This document shows positions 1 to 8,088 of a DNA stretch of 14,159 nt, piece after piece (within the stretch, counting starts at the first letter, position 1; every line of letters starts with the position of its first letter). The position numbers were made by a program, and so were the translations under genes. The notes under the pieces were generated by a model that saw only the letters and a program-made list of their open reading frames with translations, had not been told where the DNA came from and searched no databases. Source of the stretch: Desulfuromonadales bacterium C00003068. Its GTDB lineage: Bacteria; Desulfobacterota; Desulfuromonadia; Desulfuromonadales; Desulfuromonadaceae. The stretch covers positions 7,190-21,348 of the forward strand of contig MAXR01000041.1 of the NCBI GenBank assembly GCA_001751155.1, in the 5' to 3' direction.

Positions 1-305
1 GCACTAATTTGGATAATCCCCATCAGCACGACGGTAGCAAACAGATATTCAATGCCATAGCGGGCAACGAGATCAACCATAACAACGGCCAGTGCACCTG
101 TCGCTCCAGAGATCATACCAGGACGACCTCCAGCTACGGAAGTAATGAGACCAACGATAAAGGCTGCATACATACCAACCAATGGTGGCACACCAGCAAC
201 AAAAGCAAAGGCTACGGCTTCAGGTACCAACGCCAAGGAGACAGTTAGACCTGATAAAAGATCGTTTTTATAACAAGCAGTTTTACGAACGAAAAGCTGA
301 AACAT
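1..305 (-). CDS. SulP-family inorganic anion transporter, N-terminal part (runs off window)
   Basis: This is a membrane permease of the SulP (SLC26-like) family, which moves sulfate, bicarbonate or related anions across the inner membrane. The substrate cannot be told from sequence. Only the first 101 residues are in the window; the rest lies beyond base 1. The visible part starts MFQLFVRK and enters the family's signature first membrane segments. These include [13 protein letters not shown] (about residues 26-38), [17 protein letters not shown] (about 41-57) and the [18 protein letters not shown] stretch (about 59-76) near the anion-binding TM3. The ATG is supported by GAAGGA ending 5 bases upstream. 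It lies downstream of the hom terminator, so it is probably its own transcription unit. The C-terminal STAS domain usual for the family cannot be seen. Confidence 0.9.
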   Translation of the reverse strand, partial: MFQLFVRKTACYKNDLLSGLTVSLALVPEAVAFAFVAGVPPLVGMYAAFIVGLITSVAGGRPGMISGATGALAVVMVDLVARYGIEYLFATVVLMGIIQIS

Positions 306-343
306 GAAAGTCCTTCGGGGAGTAAAGAATTAAAAAAACGCTG

Positions 344-371
344 ACAATAGGTGTTCTACCACAAAGGACAA
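344..371 (-). promoter_or_regulatory. candidate sigma-70 promoter for the SulP gene
   Basis: On the minus strand, TTGTCC (366-371) and TATTGT (344-349) are 16 bases apart, each matching 4 of 6 consensus bases. Transcription would start near 337 and leave a leader of roughly 30 bases before the ATG. A better isolated -10 (TATACT, 386-391) lies farther upstream but has no good -35. The hom terminator just upstream implies a promoter somewhere in 306-420; this exact placement is weak. Confidence 0.25.
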
Positions 372-420
372 GAACTAATTTTGACAGTATAAAAAGAATA
401 TTCTAAATAAAAGATGGTTC

Positions 421-455
421 GATAAAAAACAAAAAAGCGCCGCACCGCGACGCTT
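421..455 (-). terminator. intrinsic terminator after hom
   Basis: Read on the minus strand, AAGCGTCGC and GCGGCGCTT form a 9-bp stem (447-455 with 435-443) containing one G-U pair. The loop is three bases, and the stem is followed at once by a T-rich run with only one G over about 14 bases (421-434). This is a textbook rho-independent terminator about 30 bases past the hom stop codon. It closes the glyA-hom operon and separates it from the SulP gene. On the plus strand the stem has a C-A mismatch and no following U-tract, so it works in one direction. Confidence 0.9.
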
Positions 456-483
456 CTTCACTACACTTTAATACAAATCAGAC

Positions 484-1794
484 TTAGGCGAGGTCATTCT
501 CCATACGAATAAAGAGACTTTGCTCTTTTATTGAATCTAATGCATCAATTTCATCTAACGCATGCTGAATATCACACTCTTTAGCACCATGAGTCAGCAT
601 AACGATGGGAACACAACCACCCAATTGTTGTTCAGGTTGTACCATTGACCGGATGCTAATATTTGACTCACCGAGTACTGTTGAAATTTGGGCGAGCACT
701 CCAGGACAATCTTCAACCATGAAGCGGATGTAGTAATGACAAGAGATGTCTGTGATCTCACGAATCGGTAACGTGATGATTTTTTCTGTCTGGTAGCCTA
801 AAGTTGGTGTCATCGTTTGGCTGCCATTGGTAATGGAACGTGACAAGCTAATGACATCTCCCAAAACAGCACTTGCCGTTGCATCCATTCCTGCACCACT
901 GCCATTCAACATCACAGGGCCGACAAAATCACCTTGAAGACGGACAGCATTCAACACACCCTTAACATCTGAGAGTGGATAACTATCAGGAATCATTGTT
1001 GGATGAACACGAGCTTCAATAACACCATCCACTTTTTTTCCAATGGCGAGCAACTTAATCTGATAGCCAAATTGACGCGCATAGTGGATATCTAATGAAG
1101 TGATTCGTGTAATACCCTCAGTGTATATCTTATCAAAATCAACCCATGTACCGAAGCACATCGAAATCAAAATTGATAATTTATGTGCGGTATCAATCCC
1201 CTCGATATCAAAGGTTGGATCAGCTTCAGCATAACCTAATTTTTGAGCATCAGACAACACAGCATTAAAGTCTTCACCCTCTTCGGTCATACGAGTCAGA
1301 ATGTAATTACAGGTACCATTGAGAATACCTGAAACATCACTAAACTCATTGCCACCCAAGTTTTCACGTATGGATGCCAAAACAGGAATACCACCGCCAA
1401 CAGCAGCCTCAAGAAGGATGCTTACACCATTCTTATCGGCAATTTTCAACAGTTCTTCACCATGAATTGCCATAAGAGCTTTGTTGGCTGTGACAACATG
1501 CTTGCCATGCTCTAACGCCTTAATGACAAAAGTTCGAGCAGGCTCGTAACCACCGATAAGTTCAATAACAATATCAATATCAGGATTAGTCAGGACACTA
1601 TTTGCATCATTGATCAAAACACCTTCATCGAGGACAACACCACGATCAGTTGTCACATCAAGGTCGGCAATGGATGCTAACACAAGTTTTGCACCAAGAC
1701 GCTGTGAGATGAGTTCAGTGTTTTGTTGAAACATTCTCACTACACCAGTGCCAATCGTACCAAAACCGAGTAACCCTACTTTTATCTCTTTCAT
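484..1794 (-). CDS. hom: homoserine dehydrogenase with C-terminal ACT domain
   Basis: This cytosolic enzyme reduces aspartate semialdehyde to homoserine with NAD(P)H, the branch step towards threonine and methionine. The 436 residues fit the monofunctional ACT-bearing class. The Rossmann motif GLLGFGTIGTG is at residues 7-17 and TANKALMA at 102-109, with the expected catalytic Lys105. The substrate-site block EADPTFDIEGIDTAHK (190-205) carries Asp201 and Lys205. A C-terminal ACT domain (about 353-430, core MVEDCPGVLAQIS) is the usual site of threonine feedback inhibition, inferred here from the family. The ATG follows GAGGGTGAG within 12 bases of the nusB stop, so it is cotranscribed and probably translationally coupled. 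It is the last gene of its operon, and no lysC, thrC or thrB lies beside it in the window. Confidence 0.97.
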   Translation of the reverse strand: MKEIKVGLLGFGTIGTGVVRMFQQNTELISQRLGAKLVLASIADLDVTTDRGVVLDEGVLINDANSVLTNPDIDIVIELIGGYEPARTFVIKALEHGKHVVTANKALMAIHGEELLKIADKNGVSILLEAAVGGGIPVLASIRENLGGNEFSDVSGILNGTCNYILTRMTEEGEDFNAVLSDAQKLGYAEADPTFDIEGIDTAHKLSILISMCFGTWVDFDKIYTEGITRITSLDIHYARQFGYQIKLLAIGKKVDGVIEARVHPTMIPDSYPLSDVKGVLNAVRLQGDFVGPVMLNGSGAGMDATASAVLGDVISLSRSITNGSQTMTPTLGYQTEKIITLPIREITDISCHYYIRFMVEDCPGVLAQISTVLGESNISIRSMVQPEQQLGGCVPIVMLTHGAKECDIQHALDEIDALDSIKEQSLFIRMENDLA

Positions 1795-1806
1795 CTCACC
1801 CTCAAT

Positions 1807-2271
1807 CTAAGAATTAGATTTAACTTGTTTAGCCACTTTATCGAGTACACCGTTTAAGAAAGCTGGCGTATCTTTTGTCCCATAGCGTTTTGCAATCTCT
1901 ATGGCTTCATTGATAACCACCCCAGCAGGAGTTTGAGGCATCGACATCAACTCGTAACTCGCCATGCGCATCAGAGATAAATCTAAACGAGGCATACGAT
2001 CAAGAGCCCAGTTTTTCGATGTTGAAATCAACACCTTATCGATCTCTTCAAGATTTTCGTAAACGCCAGTAACTAATTGCTCTGTGAATTCAATAACATC
2101 AGCAGGCAAAGAGCTATCAACTTCCTCTGGTTCGCCTAAGACATCGGCACTAAAGCGAAAGTTTAGCCAGAAATCACTCAGAACTTTCTCAAGTGGCTCT
2201 TCCTGATCGTAGAGGCTATACAACACTTTTACGGCATACTCACGCCCGTTACGTCGTGACCCTAGCCCCAT
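1807..2271 (-). CDS. nusB: transcription antitermination factor NusB
   Basis: NusB is a small all-helical RNA-binding protein. With NusE (ribosomal protein S10) it binds boxA in nascent RNA and promotes antitermination, mainly on rRNA operons. The 154 residues match the usual length. The N-terminal SRRNGREYAVKVLYSL (5-20) is the arginine-rich start of helix 1. The block NWALDRMPRLDLSLMRMASYE (split here as NWALDRMPRLDL, 87-98, and SLMRMASYE, 99-107) and the C-terminal VVINEAIEIAKRYG (118-131) plus FLNGVLDKVAK (138-148) are family hallmarks. Its ATG overlaps the ribH stop by one base (TAATG), indicating translational coupling. The upstream AAGAG is only a modest Shine-Dalgarno, consistent with that. 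The ribH-nusB pairing is widely conserved in bacteria. Confidence 0.96.
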   Translation of the reverse strand: MGLGSRRNGREYAVKVLYSLYDQEEPLEKVLSDFWLNFRFSADVLGEPEEVDSSLPADVIEFTEQLVTGVYENLEEIDKVLISTSKNWALDRMPRLDLSLMRMASYELMSMPQTPAGVVINEAIEIAKRYGTKDTPAFLNGVLDKVAKQVKSNS

Positions 2272-2741
2272 TAGTTCAGACTCTTAAAAAGATTAACCAT
2301 CTCGATGGCTGTGGTTGCGGCTTCAAAACCTTTATTACCAGCTTTAGTGCCAGCTCTTTCTATTGCTTGCTCAATAGTGTCTGTTGTTAAGACACCAAAA
2401 GCAACCGGTACACCTGTAGCAAGACTTACCGAAGCCACCCCTTTTGTTACTTCATTGCTCACATAATCAAAATGAGGAGTTGCGCCACGGATAACAGCAC
2501 CAAGACAGATAATCGAGTCATACTTCTTTGCACCTGTAGCCAGTTTTTGAGTTGCAAGGGGAATTTCAAATGCACCAGGAACTCTGACGACATCAATGTC
2601 CGAATCATTTGCACCATGTCGAACTAAGGCATCAATAGCCCCTTCAACGAGGCGCTCACCGATGAAGCTATTAAAACGTCCGACCACGATAGCCACTTTA
2701 TGTCCCGTAGCATCGAGTTGACCTGAAATATTATTTGCCAT
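2271..2741 (-). CDS. ribH: 6,7-dimethyl-8-ribityllumazine synthase
   Basis: RibH condenses 5-amino-6-ribitylaminouracil with 3,4-dihydroxy-2-butanone 4-phosphate to give lumazine, the penultimate step of riboflavin synthesis. Family members assemble into pentamers or 60-mer shells. The 156-residue product is of standard length. VGRFNSF (20-26) supplies the substrate-stacking Phe23, and VPGAFEIP (54-61) the ribityl-binding loop. [14 protein letters not shown] (81-94) carries the catalytic His90, and [11 protein letters not shown] near the C terminus carries the phosphate-binding arginine region. AGGAG lies 8 bases before the ATG. The gene follows ribBA by 28 bases and overlaps nusB by one base. 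RibBA supplies one of its two substrates and RibD leads to the other. Confidence 0.98.
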   Translation of the reverse strand: MANNISGQLDATGHKVAIVVGRFNSFIGERLVEGAIDALVRHGANDSDIDVVRVPGAFEIPLATQKLATGAKKYDSIICLGAVIRGATPHFDYVSNEVTKGVASVSLATGVPVAFGVLTTDTIEQAIERAGTKAGNKGFEAATTAIEMVNLFKSLN

Positions 2742-2769
2742 GTGTAAAGCTCCTAACTAATTATTGTAA

Positions 2770-3975
2770 TTAAAGATTTTCGAGCAAATGGCCCATTTTA
2801 TCTTTTTTAGTTTGTAGATAGCGTTCATTGACCTTATTCGCTGACATCTCAATTGAAACACGTTCGACAACTTTTAGGCCGTACCCTTCCAAACCGATAA
2901 TCTTTTTGGGATTATTGGTCATCAGGCGGATATTCTTCAAGCCAAGATCAGCTAAAATTTGAGCACCGATACCATAATCACGTAGATCCGCTTTAAACCC
3001 AAGCACTTCATTGGCCTCAACGGTGTCATGACCACAATCTTGTAAAGCATAAGCCTTGATCTTATTCACTAAACCAATGCCGCGACCCTCTTGACGCATA
3101 TAGACAACGACACCTGCGCCTGCTGCATCAATTTGAGCCATCGCAGCTTGAAGTTGCTGACCGCAATCACATCGCTGTGAACCAAAAACATCACCTGTTA
3201 AGCATTCAGAGTGAACACGCACCAAAACTGGAGTATCTGTTGTGATATCACCTTTGATCAAAGCAATATGATGTGCATCATCGACATCATTTTCATAGAC
3301 AATCGTTTTAAAATCACCACCGAAATAGCTAGGGATGTTTGTTTCTGCGGCGCGATGCACTAAAAGCTCTTTACGCATTCGATACTCTACAAGATCAGCG
3401 ACTGAGACTATTTTCAAGTCATGCTTTTGAGCAAACTTTGTCAAATCAGGCATGCGAGACATGGTGCCATCATCATTCATCACTTCACAAATGATTCCAG
3501 CAGGTTTAAGCCCAGCAAGACGAGCCAGATCGACGGAACCCTCGGTTTGTCCGGTACGAACTAAGACACCACCTTTACGTGCTCGTAAAGGAAAAATGTG
3601 ACCTGGACGAGCTAAATCAGCTGCGGTAGAATCATCAGCAACGGCCACACGAATGGTCTGCGCTCGATCGGCTGCGGAGATACCCGTTGTCACACCACGC
3701 TTCGCTTCAATCGACACAGTAAAACCGGTGCCAAATGATGAGGTATTATCTGAAACCATCATCGGTAGATCTAGAAAATCGGCACGATCTTCAGTTAAAG
3801 AGAGACAGATTAGTCCACGCCCCTCTTTAGCCATGAAGTTAATCGCTTCAGCAGTAACCATTTCGGCTGCCATGGTCAAATCACCTTCATTTTCACGATC
3901 TTCATCATCAACCAGAATCACCATTTTACCTTGGCGCATATCCTCTAGTGCTGCTTCAATTTTAGCTATTGTCAC
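2770..3975 (-). CDS. ribBA: bifunctional 3,4-dihydroxy-2-butanone-4-phosphate synthase / GTP cyclohydrolase II
   Basis: This fusion starts both branches of riboflavin synthesis. The N-terminal RibB domain (about 1-200) converts ribulose 5-phosphate to dihydroxybutanone phosphate. The C-terminal RibA domain (about 205-401) opens GTP. RibA looks intact: zinc cysteines 258, 269 and 271 ([17 protein letters not shown]), RQEGRGIGL (295-303), Tyr309, and Asp330/Arg332 in GFKADLRD. In Rib[11 protein letters not shown] (23-32), RPGHIFPL (123-130) and Glu164 are present. The usual GHTEA motif reads GQTEG, however, placing Gln143 where E. coli RibB has the metal ligand His153. Whether the domain stays active is unknown. 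The start is GTG, with AAAGG 9 bases upstream; the next in-frame ATG (codon 13) would cut into the fold. It sits between ribE (64-base gap) and ribH. Confidence 0.97.
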   Translation of the reverse strand: MTIAKIEAALEDMRQGKMVILVDDEDRENEGDLTMAAEMVTAEAINFMAKEGRGLICLSLTEDRADFLDLPMMVSDNTSSFGTGFTVSIEAKRGVTTGISAADRAQTIRVAVADDSTAADLARPGHIFPLRARKGGVLVRTGQTEGSVDLARLAGLKPAGIICEVMNDDGTMSRMPDLTKFAQKHDLKIVSVADLVEYRMRKELLVHRAAETNIPSYFGGDFKTIVYENDVDDAHHIALIKGDITTDTPVLVRVHSECLTGDVFGSQRCDCGQQLQAAMAQIDAAGAGVVVYMRQEGRGIGLVNKIKAYALQDCGHDTVEANEVLGFKADLRDYGIGAQILADLGLKNIRLMTNNPKKIIGLEGYGLKVVERVSIEMSANKVNERYLQTKKDKMGHLLENL

Positions 3976-3995
3976 AATCTATAACCTTTCCATGA

Positions 3996-4016
3996 CCAGC
4001 AATATTAATGTGCTGG
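3996..4016 (-). repeat. small inverted repeat just upstream of the ribBA ribosome binding site
   Basis: CCAGCA (3996-4001) and TGCTGG (4011-4016) form a perfect 6-bp inverted repeat around a 9-base AT-rich loop in the ribE-ribBA gap. No U-tract follows on the minus strand, so it is not a terminator. It lies about 10 bases upstream of the Shine-Dalgarno region and might influence ribBA translation or message stability. This is inference only. Confidence 0.4.
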
Positions 4017-4039
4017 GAAACGATAGAATACTATTAGAA

Positions 4040-4687
4040 TTAAACAAATCCATTTTGAGCAAGATGCTCCATGGTCAATGAACCAGTTGAAGGCGTAGTG
4101 CGACCCGTCATCAACTTTTCAACATAACGAGCGATAATATCCGTTTCAATGTTTACCTTACAACCAATTTTAATATTATTAAGTGTCGTTTTAACCAAAC
4201 TATGCGGAACAATCGACACGCTAAAGGTCTCTTGTGTGACTAAATTCACTGTTAAACTCACACCATCGATGGTGATTGAACCCTTCTCAACGACGTAACG
4301 TAGCGTATTTTCAGCAGCACAAAAAGTAAAGAGTGTCGCATTTCCATCATCCTGACGACTGATAACCACTGCGGTGTCATCGACATGACCACTAACTAAA
4401 TGCCCACCCAAACGATCTGATAAGCGTAATGCCCGCTCTAAGTTTACCAATGAAGAGGGCGATACTTGCGCAAGGCTGGAACTCAACAAAGTTTCAGGAG
4501 AGACATCAGCAACAAATGACCCACTACCTAACTCAACAACAGTGAGACAAATGCCGTTAACAGCAATACTGTCACCAAGAGCCACTTCACTTAAAGGTAA
4601 TTGAGTTAAAATTTCAAGACGAGCACCACCATTACTCTGACGCAATGACCGAACCGTGCCAACATCTTCAATTAGACCGGTAAACAT
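4040..4687 (-). CDS. ribE: riboflavin synthase, alpha chain
   Basis: This enzyme dismutates two molecules of 6,7-dimethyl-8-ribityllumazine into riboflavin and a pyrimidine that is recycled by RibH. The 215-residue protein has the expected tandem lumazine-binding barrels. The first begins [12 protein letters not shown] and contains [14 protein letters not shown] (37-50). The second contains [12 protein letters not shown] (136-147) and [12 protein letters not shown] (158-169). [10 protein letters not shown] (94-103) links the two halves, and a C-terminal helix (IIARYVEKL) drives trimer formation in known homologues. The ATG is preceded by GAGG with a 7-base spacer and overlaps the 3' end of ribD by 16 bases, so the two are coupled. 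The symbol follows the usage ribE = synthase alpha; some genomes call it ribC. The tail after residue 193 is poorly conserved in the family and appears ordinary. Confidence 0.96.
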   Translation of the reverse strand: MFTGLIEDVGTVRSLRQSNGGARLEILTQLPLSEVALGDSIAVNGICLTVVELGSGSFVADVSPETLLSSSLAQVSPSSLVNLERALRLSDRLGGHLVSGHVDDTAVVISRQDDGNATLFTFCAAENTLRYVVEKGSITIDGVSLTVNLVTQETFSVSIVPHSLVKTTLNNIKIGCKVNIETDIIARYVEKLMTGRTTPSTGSLTMEHLAQNGFV

Positions 4688-5814
4688 GGTACAACCTCAC
4701 CTTCAAACAACATATCATTACCAAAGCTCTGAGTTCTAACCTCTTTCAACTCAAGTGCTTCAGACAATTTAGTCACACCCTTACCAGAGAACAACCCTTT
4801 AGCATCATTACCACCAATCAACTTTGGTGCTAAATAGATCATAACGCGATCGATCAATTTTTCAGCAAAAAGTGAACGATTTAAAATAGCGCCACCTTCA
4901 ACAAGAACACTTTGTATATTTTGCTCGCCAAGTCGAACCAACAAGGCATCAAGATCAACCTGATTATTCTTAGTTGGTAAAACAAGAACTTCCACTGTAG
5001 GAATTTCTCTTAACTGATCAATCTTTTTATCGCTAGCCAGTTCTGTTGTCGCAATGAACGTTTTAGCTAATGAATCGAGGTGTAGAATTGTTGCATCCAA
5101 CGGAATCCGTAACTGCGAGTCAACCACGACTCGAATAGGATCTCGGCCACCATGCGATAATCGGGTCGTTAAGCGAGGATTATCCTGCAACACGGTACCG
5201 ATACCAACCATAATGGCGTCAACGCGATCACGTACGCGATGAACATGTTGACGACTTTGCTCGTTGGTAATCCATTGTGAATCACCCGAGGAAGTTGCTA
5301 AAAACCCATCTAAAGTCAATCCAGCTTTAAGTATCACCAACGGTTTGCCCGTCGTAATATGTTTCACAAAAGGCGCTAGAAGATGACGACACTCTTGTTC
5401 ACAAACACCGACAGTAACCTCAATACCTGCGGATCTTAAACGCTCAAGTCCTCGGCCACTCACCAGTGGATTGGGATCTTCAACGCCAACAAAGACCCTT
5501 GCAATCTGAGCGTCAATAATCGCTTCGCAACAGGGGCCAGTTTTACCCTGATGTGAACAGGGTTCAAGGGTGACATAAATATCAGCACCTTTACTCAGCT
5601 CTCCGGCATCACGTAGAGCAAAAATTTCAGCATGAGGTTGACCAGCTTGAGGATGAAACCCGCGACCAACCACTTTGCCCTCAACCACCACAACAGAACC
5701 AACTGCAGGATTCGGAGCAGTCCGCCCCACCCCATGTCGAGCTAATTCAAGTGCTTGACGCATGAAAGCAGAGTGGCAACACGCATCGTGCACATTGTGG
5801 GAGGATAAAAACAC
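4672..5814 (-). CDS. ribD: bifunctional diaminohydroxyphosphoribosylaminopyrimidine deaminase / 5-amino-6-(5-phosphoribosylamino)uracil reductase
   Basis: RibD carries out the second and third steps from GTP to riboflavin: zinc-dependent deamination, then NADPH-dependent ribosyl reduction. The deaminase domain (about 13-150) has APNPAVGSVVV (33-43) and the zinc/catalytic set His61-Ala-Glu63, Cys86 in TLEPCSHQG, and Cys95. The reductase domain (about 157-375) has LKAGLTLDGFLA (162-173), SQWIT (179-183) and VEGG (305-308). At 380 residues it is of usual length. The start is taken as GTG at 5812-5814 because AAGGAG sits 9 bases upstream, formed by the last codons of nrdR. An alternative GTG seven codons later lacks a ribosome site. 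It lies 6 bases after nrdR and overlaps ribE. Confidence 0.96.
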   Translation of the reverse strand: MFLSSHNVHDACCHSAFMRQALELARHGVGRTAPNPAVGSVVVVEGKVVGRGFHPQAGQPHAEIFALRDAGELSKGADIYVTLEPCSHQGKTGPCCEAIIDAQIARVFVGVEDPNPLVSGRGLERLRSAGIEVTVGVCEQECRHLLAPFVKHITTGKPLVILKAGLTLDGFLATSSGDSQWITNEQSRQHVHRVRDRVDAIMVGIGTVLQDNPRLTTRLSHGGRDPIRVVVDSQLRIPLDATILHLDSLAKTFIATTELASDKKIDQLREIPTVEVLVLPTKNNQVDLDALLVRLGEQNIQSVLVEGGAILNRSLFAEKLIDRVMIYLAPKLIGGNDAKGLFSGKGVTKLSEALELKEVRTQSFGNDMLFEGEVVPCLPV

Positions 5815-5820
5815 GGTAAA

Positions 5821-6297
5821 TTACTCCTTAGGCAAACTTGGAGTTTGTCCGCCAAGAATATCCTTCAACTCTTTCATGAACTCATTAATATCTTTAAACT
5901 GACGATAAACTGAAGCAAAACGAACATAGGCGACCTCATCAAGATCATGAAGTGCTTGCATCACCACCTCACCCACACGACTTGCAGGAATCTCACGCTC
6001 TGGACTCTCCTGAAACGACAGTTCCATCTGGTCAACAATCTTTTCTATCGTTGCGATTGAAACGGGGCGTTTTTCACATGCCCGTTGCATGCCACCAATA
6101 ATTTTTTGGCGATCAAAAGGTTCCCGACGACCATCCTTTTTAATGACTAATGGGAGAGTATCTTCAATTCTCTCATAAGTCGTAAAGCGACGATCACATT
6201 CGGAACATTCACGCCGCCGTCGAATATTGTTGCCCTCTTTTCCTAAACGAGAATCCACAACACGGGTATCGATACAGGTACAAAAAGGGCATTTCAT
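5821..6297 (-). CDS. nrdR: transcriptional repressor NrdR
   Basis: NrdR is a zinc-finger/ATP-cone repressor that senses ATP versus dATP and turns down ribonucleotide reductase genes by binding NrdR boxes. The start is set at the ATG giving MKCPFC, the near-invariant family N terminus. A GTG five codons upstream is open but would add a non-conserved extension and also lacks a clear ribosome site. From this ATG the protein is 158 residues. The zinc ribbon uses Cys3, Cys6, Cys31 and Cys34, with NNIRRRREC (23-31) in the DNA-contacting part. The ATP-cone spans about 49-139, beginning [16 protein letters not shown]. Its target genes are not in this window. Being sandwiched between a dCMP deaminase gene and ribD suggests shared expression with nucleotide and cofactor supply. 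Confidence 0.96.
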   Translation of the reverse strand: MKCPFCTCIDTRVVDSRLGKEGNNIRRRRECSECDRRFTTYERIEDTLPLVIKKDGRREPFDRQKIIGGMQRACEKRPVSIATIEKIVDQMELSFQESPEREIPASRVGEVVMQALHDLDEVAYVRFASVYRQFKDINEFMKELKDILGGQTPSLPKE

Positions 6298-6351
6298 AGT
6301 AATGTCTTTCACTTAAGCAAACAATATGTACAAACTATTTTCACATTAATT

Positions 6352-6798
6352 CTATGTAGTAATAGCAGATACCGACATACCTGACTCATCAAGAATTGAC
6401 GATGCTAGTTCGTCAGGATAACCATCTAAATATACGATTTTCTTTATGCCTGCGTTAATCAACATTTTTGCACAGATGACACAGGGTGCATTGGTGCAAT
6501 AAAGGGTGCTATCAGCAATATTGACACCATGTTTAGCTGCTTGGATAATAGCATTTTGTTCTGCATGTAAGCCGCGACAAAGTTCGTGGCGTTCCCCCGA
6601 AGGGATATTCAACTGCTCACGCAAACATCCCGTTTCACTACAGTGACGAATACCAGAAGGTGTTCCATTATAACCTGTGGTCAGAACATTTTTATCTTTA
6701 ACAATGACAGCGCCAACTTGACGGCGCAGACAGGTCGAACGACTGGCCACCAAGCAAGCAATATCCATAAAATATTTTTCCCACGATGGACGGTCCAC
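6352..6798 (-). CDS. dCMP deaminase (ComEB-like cytidine/deoxycytidylate deaminase)
   Basis: This enzyme deaminates dCMP to dUMP, the substrate of thymidylate synthase. The 148 residues carry [16 protein letters not shown] (20-35), then [13 protein letters not shown] (41-53) and the zinc site His78-Ala-Glu80 (GLHAEQNAI). PCVIC (105-109) supplies Cys106 and Cys109. These blocks match dCMP deaminases rather than RibD or tRNA adenosine deaminases. The gene starts with GTG one base after the glyA stop. The conserved opening RPSWEKYFM directly follows it, so this start is preferred although the ribosome site is weak, consistent with coupling to glyA. Specificity for dCMP is from family resemblance; a broader cytidine deaminase role cannot be excluded. 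A 54-base gap without a recognised site separates it from nrdR. Confidence 0.92.
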   Translation of the reverse strand: MDRPSWEKYFMDIACLVASRSTCLRRQVGAVIVKDKNVLTTGYNGTPSGIRHCSETGCLREQLNIPSGERHELCRGLHAEQNAIIQAAKHGVNIADSTLYCTNAPCVICAKMLINAGIKKIVYLDGYPDELASSILDESGMSVSAITT

Positions 6799-6799
6799 G

Positions 6800-8047
6800 C
6801 TATTTCAACCGATCCGCATACAGAGGGAACTGCAAGCACAACTCTTTAACTTCTGCTCGAATTGTTGCTAAAGCCTCTTCATTTTCAATATTATTCAATG
6901 CACGATCAATCCACTCGGCAACTTTAGCCATCTCAGCTTCTTTTAAGCCACGAGTTGTTGTTGCAGGTGTGCCGATACGAAAACCACTGGTGACAAATGG
7001 TGAACGAGTATCAAAAGGGACCGCATTTTTATTGACTGTAATTCCGGCTTTTTCTAAAGCAGCTTCAGCTACCTTACCCGTTGTTTCCGTGCCACTGAGA
7101 TCGACAAGGATCAAATGATTATCAGTACCACCTGAGACAAGATTGTAACCACGCTCAAGTAGTCCCGCAGCAAGAGCTTTGGCATTTTTAACAACCTGTT
7201 GAGCGTAAGTCTTAAATTCTGGTGCAAGAGCTTCTCTAAAAGAAACTGCTTTAGCAGCAATGGCATGCATCAATGGACCACCTTGACAACCTGGAAAAAT
7301 ACTACTATTAATTTTTTTAGCATATTCTTCACGGCACAAGATCATACCACCACGTGGGCCACGCAAGGTTTTGTGAGTTGTCGTTGTTACAAATTCAGCG
7401 TAAGGAACTGGGTTGGGATGTTCACCTGCGGCAACAAGTCCAGCAATGTGAGCCATATCAACCATGATCGGTGCGCCAACTTTGTCGGCAATTTGACGGA
7501 ATGCTTCAAAATCAATGGTGCGAGGATATGCACTGGCGCCAACTACAATCAATTTCGGTTTATGCTCTAATGCCAACGATTCAACTTCATCGTAGTCAAT
7601 TGTACCAGTCTCTTTTTTTACCCCATAAGGAATAATATTATAAAGCTTACCTGAAAAGTTTACCGGTGAACCATGAGTTAAATGACCACCATGAGCCAGA
7701 TTCATACCCAACACGGTATCCCCAGGTTGGCACGCGGTAAAATAAACAGCCATATTTGCTTGAGAACCTGAATGGGGTTGAACATTCGCATGTTCCGCAC
7801 CAAACAGCTCTTTCGCTCGATCAATTGCCAACTGCTCAGCAACATCAACAACTTCACAGCCACCATAATAACGCTTACCGGGATAACCTTCCGCATATTT
7901 ATTGGTTAACACGGATCCTTGAGCCTCAAGAACAGCTTCACTAACAAAGTTTTCCGATGCAATAAACTCGAGATTATATTCTTGACGCTCTGTTTCATTG
8001 ATAATGTTTTGAGCGATTTCTGGATCAACTTGAGCTAGGTTCTTCAT
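6800..8047 (-). CDS. glyA: serine hydroxymethyltransferase
   Basis: GlyA is a PLP enzyme that interconverts serine and glycine while charging tetrahydrofolate to 5,10-methylene-THF. That product is the one-carbon donor for thymidylate, purine and methionine synthesis. The 415-residue protein is full length. LEFIASENF (26-34) and [15 protein letters not shown] (51-65) are conserved active-site blocks. [13 protein letters not shown] (196-208) includes the PLP-contacting Asp197 and His200. [14 protein letters not shown] (221-234) holds the Schiff-base Lys226, and SGFRIGTPA near the C terminus holds the carboxylate-binding arginine. A strong GGAGG lies 5 bases before the ATG. It is the first gene of the second operon, after the rpiB terminator, and the dCMP deaminase gene begins one base after its stop. 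The SHMT and deaminase products, methylene-THF and dUMP, meet in dTMP synthesis. Confidence 0.98.
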   Translation of the reverse strand: MKNLAQVDPEIAQNIINETERQEYNLEFIASENFVSEAVLEAQGSVLTNKYAEGYPGKRYYGGCEVVDVAEQLAIDRAKELFGAEHANVQPHSGSQANMAVYFTACQPGDTVLGMNLAHGGHLTHGSPVNFSGKLYNIIPYGVKKETGTIDYDEVESLALEHKPKLIVVGASAYPRTIDFEAFRQIADKVGAPIMVDMAHIAGLVAAGEHPNPVPYAEFVTTTTHKTLRGPRGGMILCREEYAKKINSSIFPGCQGGPLMHAIAAKAVSFREALAPEFKTYAQQVVKNAKALAAGLLERGYNLVSGGTDNHLILVDLSGTETTGKVAEAALEKAGITVNKNAVPFDTRSPFVTSGFRIGTPATTTRGLKEAEMAKVAEWIDRALNNIENEEALATIRAEVKELCLQFPLYADRLK

Positions 8048-8088
8048 AGAAACCTCCGATGTCGTAATAGTCTAAATTAAGGTAAATA

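Noticed and set aside
9..248. Plus-strand open frame over the SulP gene
   Set aside because: The minus strand encodes clear SulP membrane segments here; the opposite frame is low-complexity and looks like a shadow.
3982..3994. Tiny ATG frame of four codons overlapping the ribBA ribosome site
   Set aside because: It has no Shine-Dalgarno of its own and is short enough to be chance.
6298..6312. GTG start five codons upstream for nrdR
   Set aside because: MKCPFC is the conserved NrdR N terminus, and the extension has no ribosome site.
6298..6351. Possible NrdR box or promoter in the gap before nrdR
   Set aside because: The AT-rich stretch shows no clear 16-base palindromic NrdR-box pattern, and no good -35/-10 pair was seen.
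7702..7944. Open frames on both strands inside glyA, and similar open stretches inside ribBA, fabF, fabH, plsX and the dCMP deaminase gene
   Set aside because: They lie within well-supported conserved genes, have no recognisable protein wording, and lack convincing ribosome sites.
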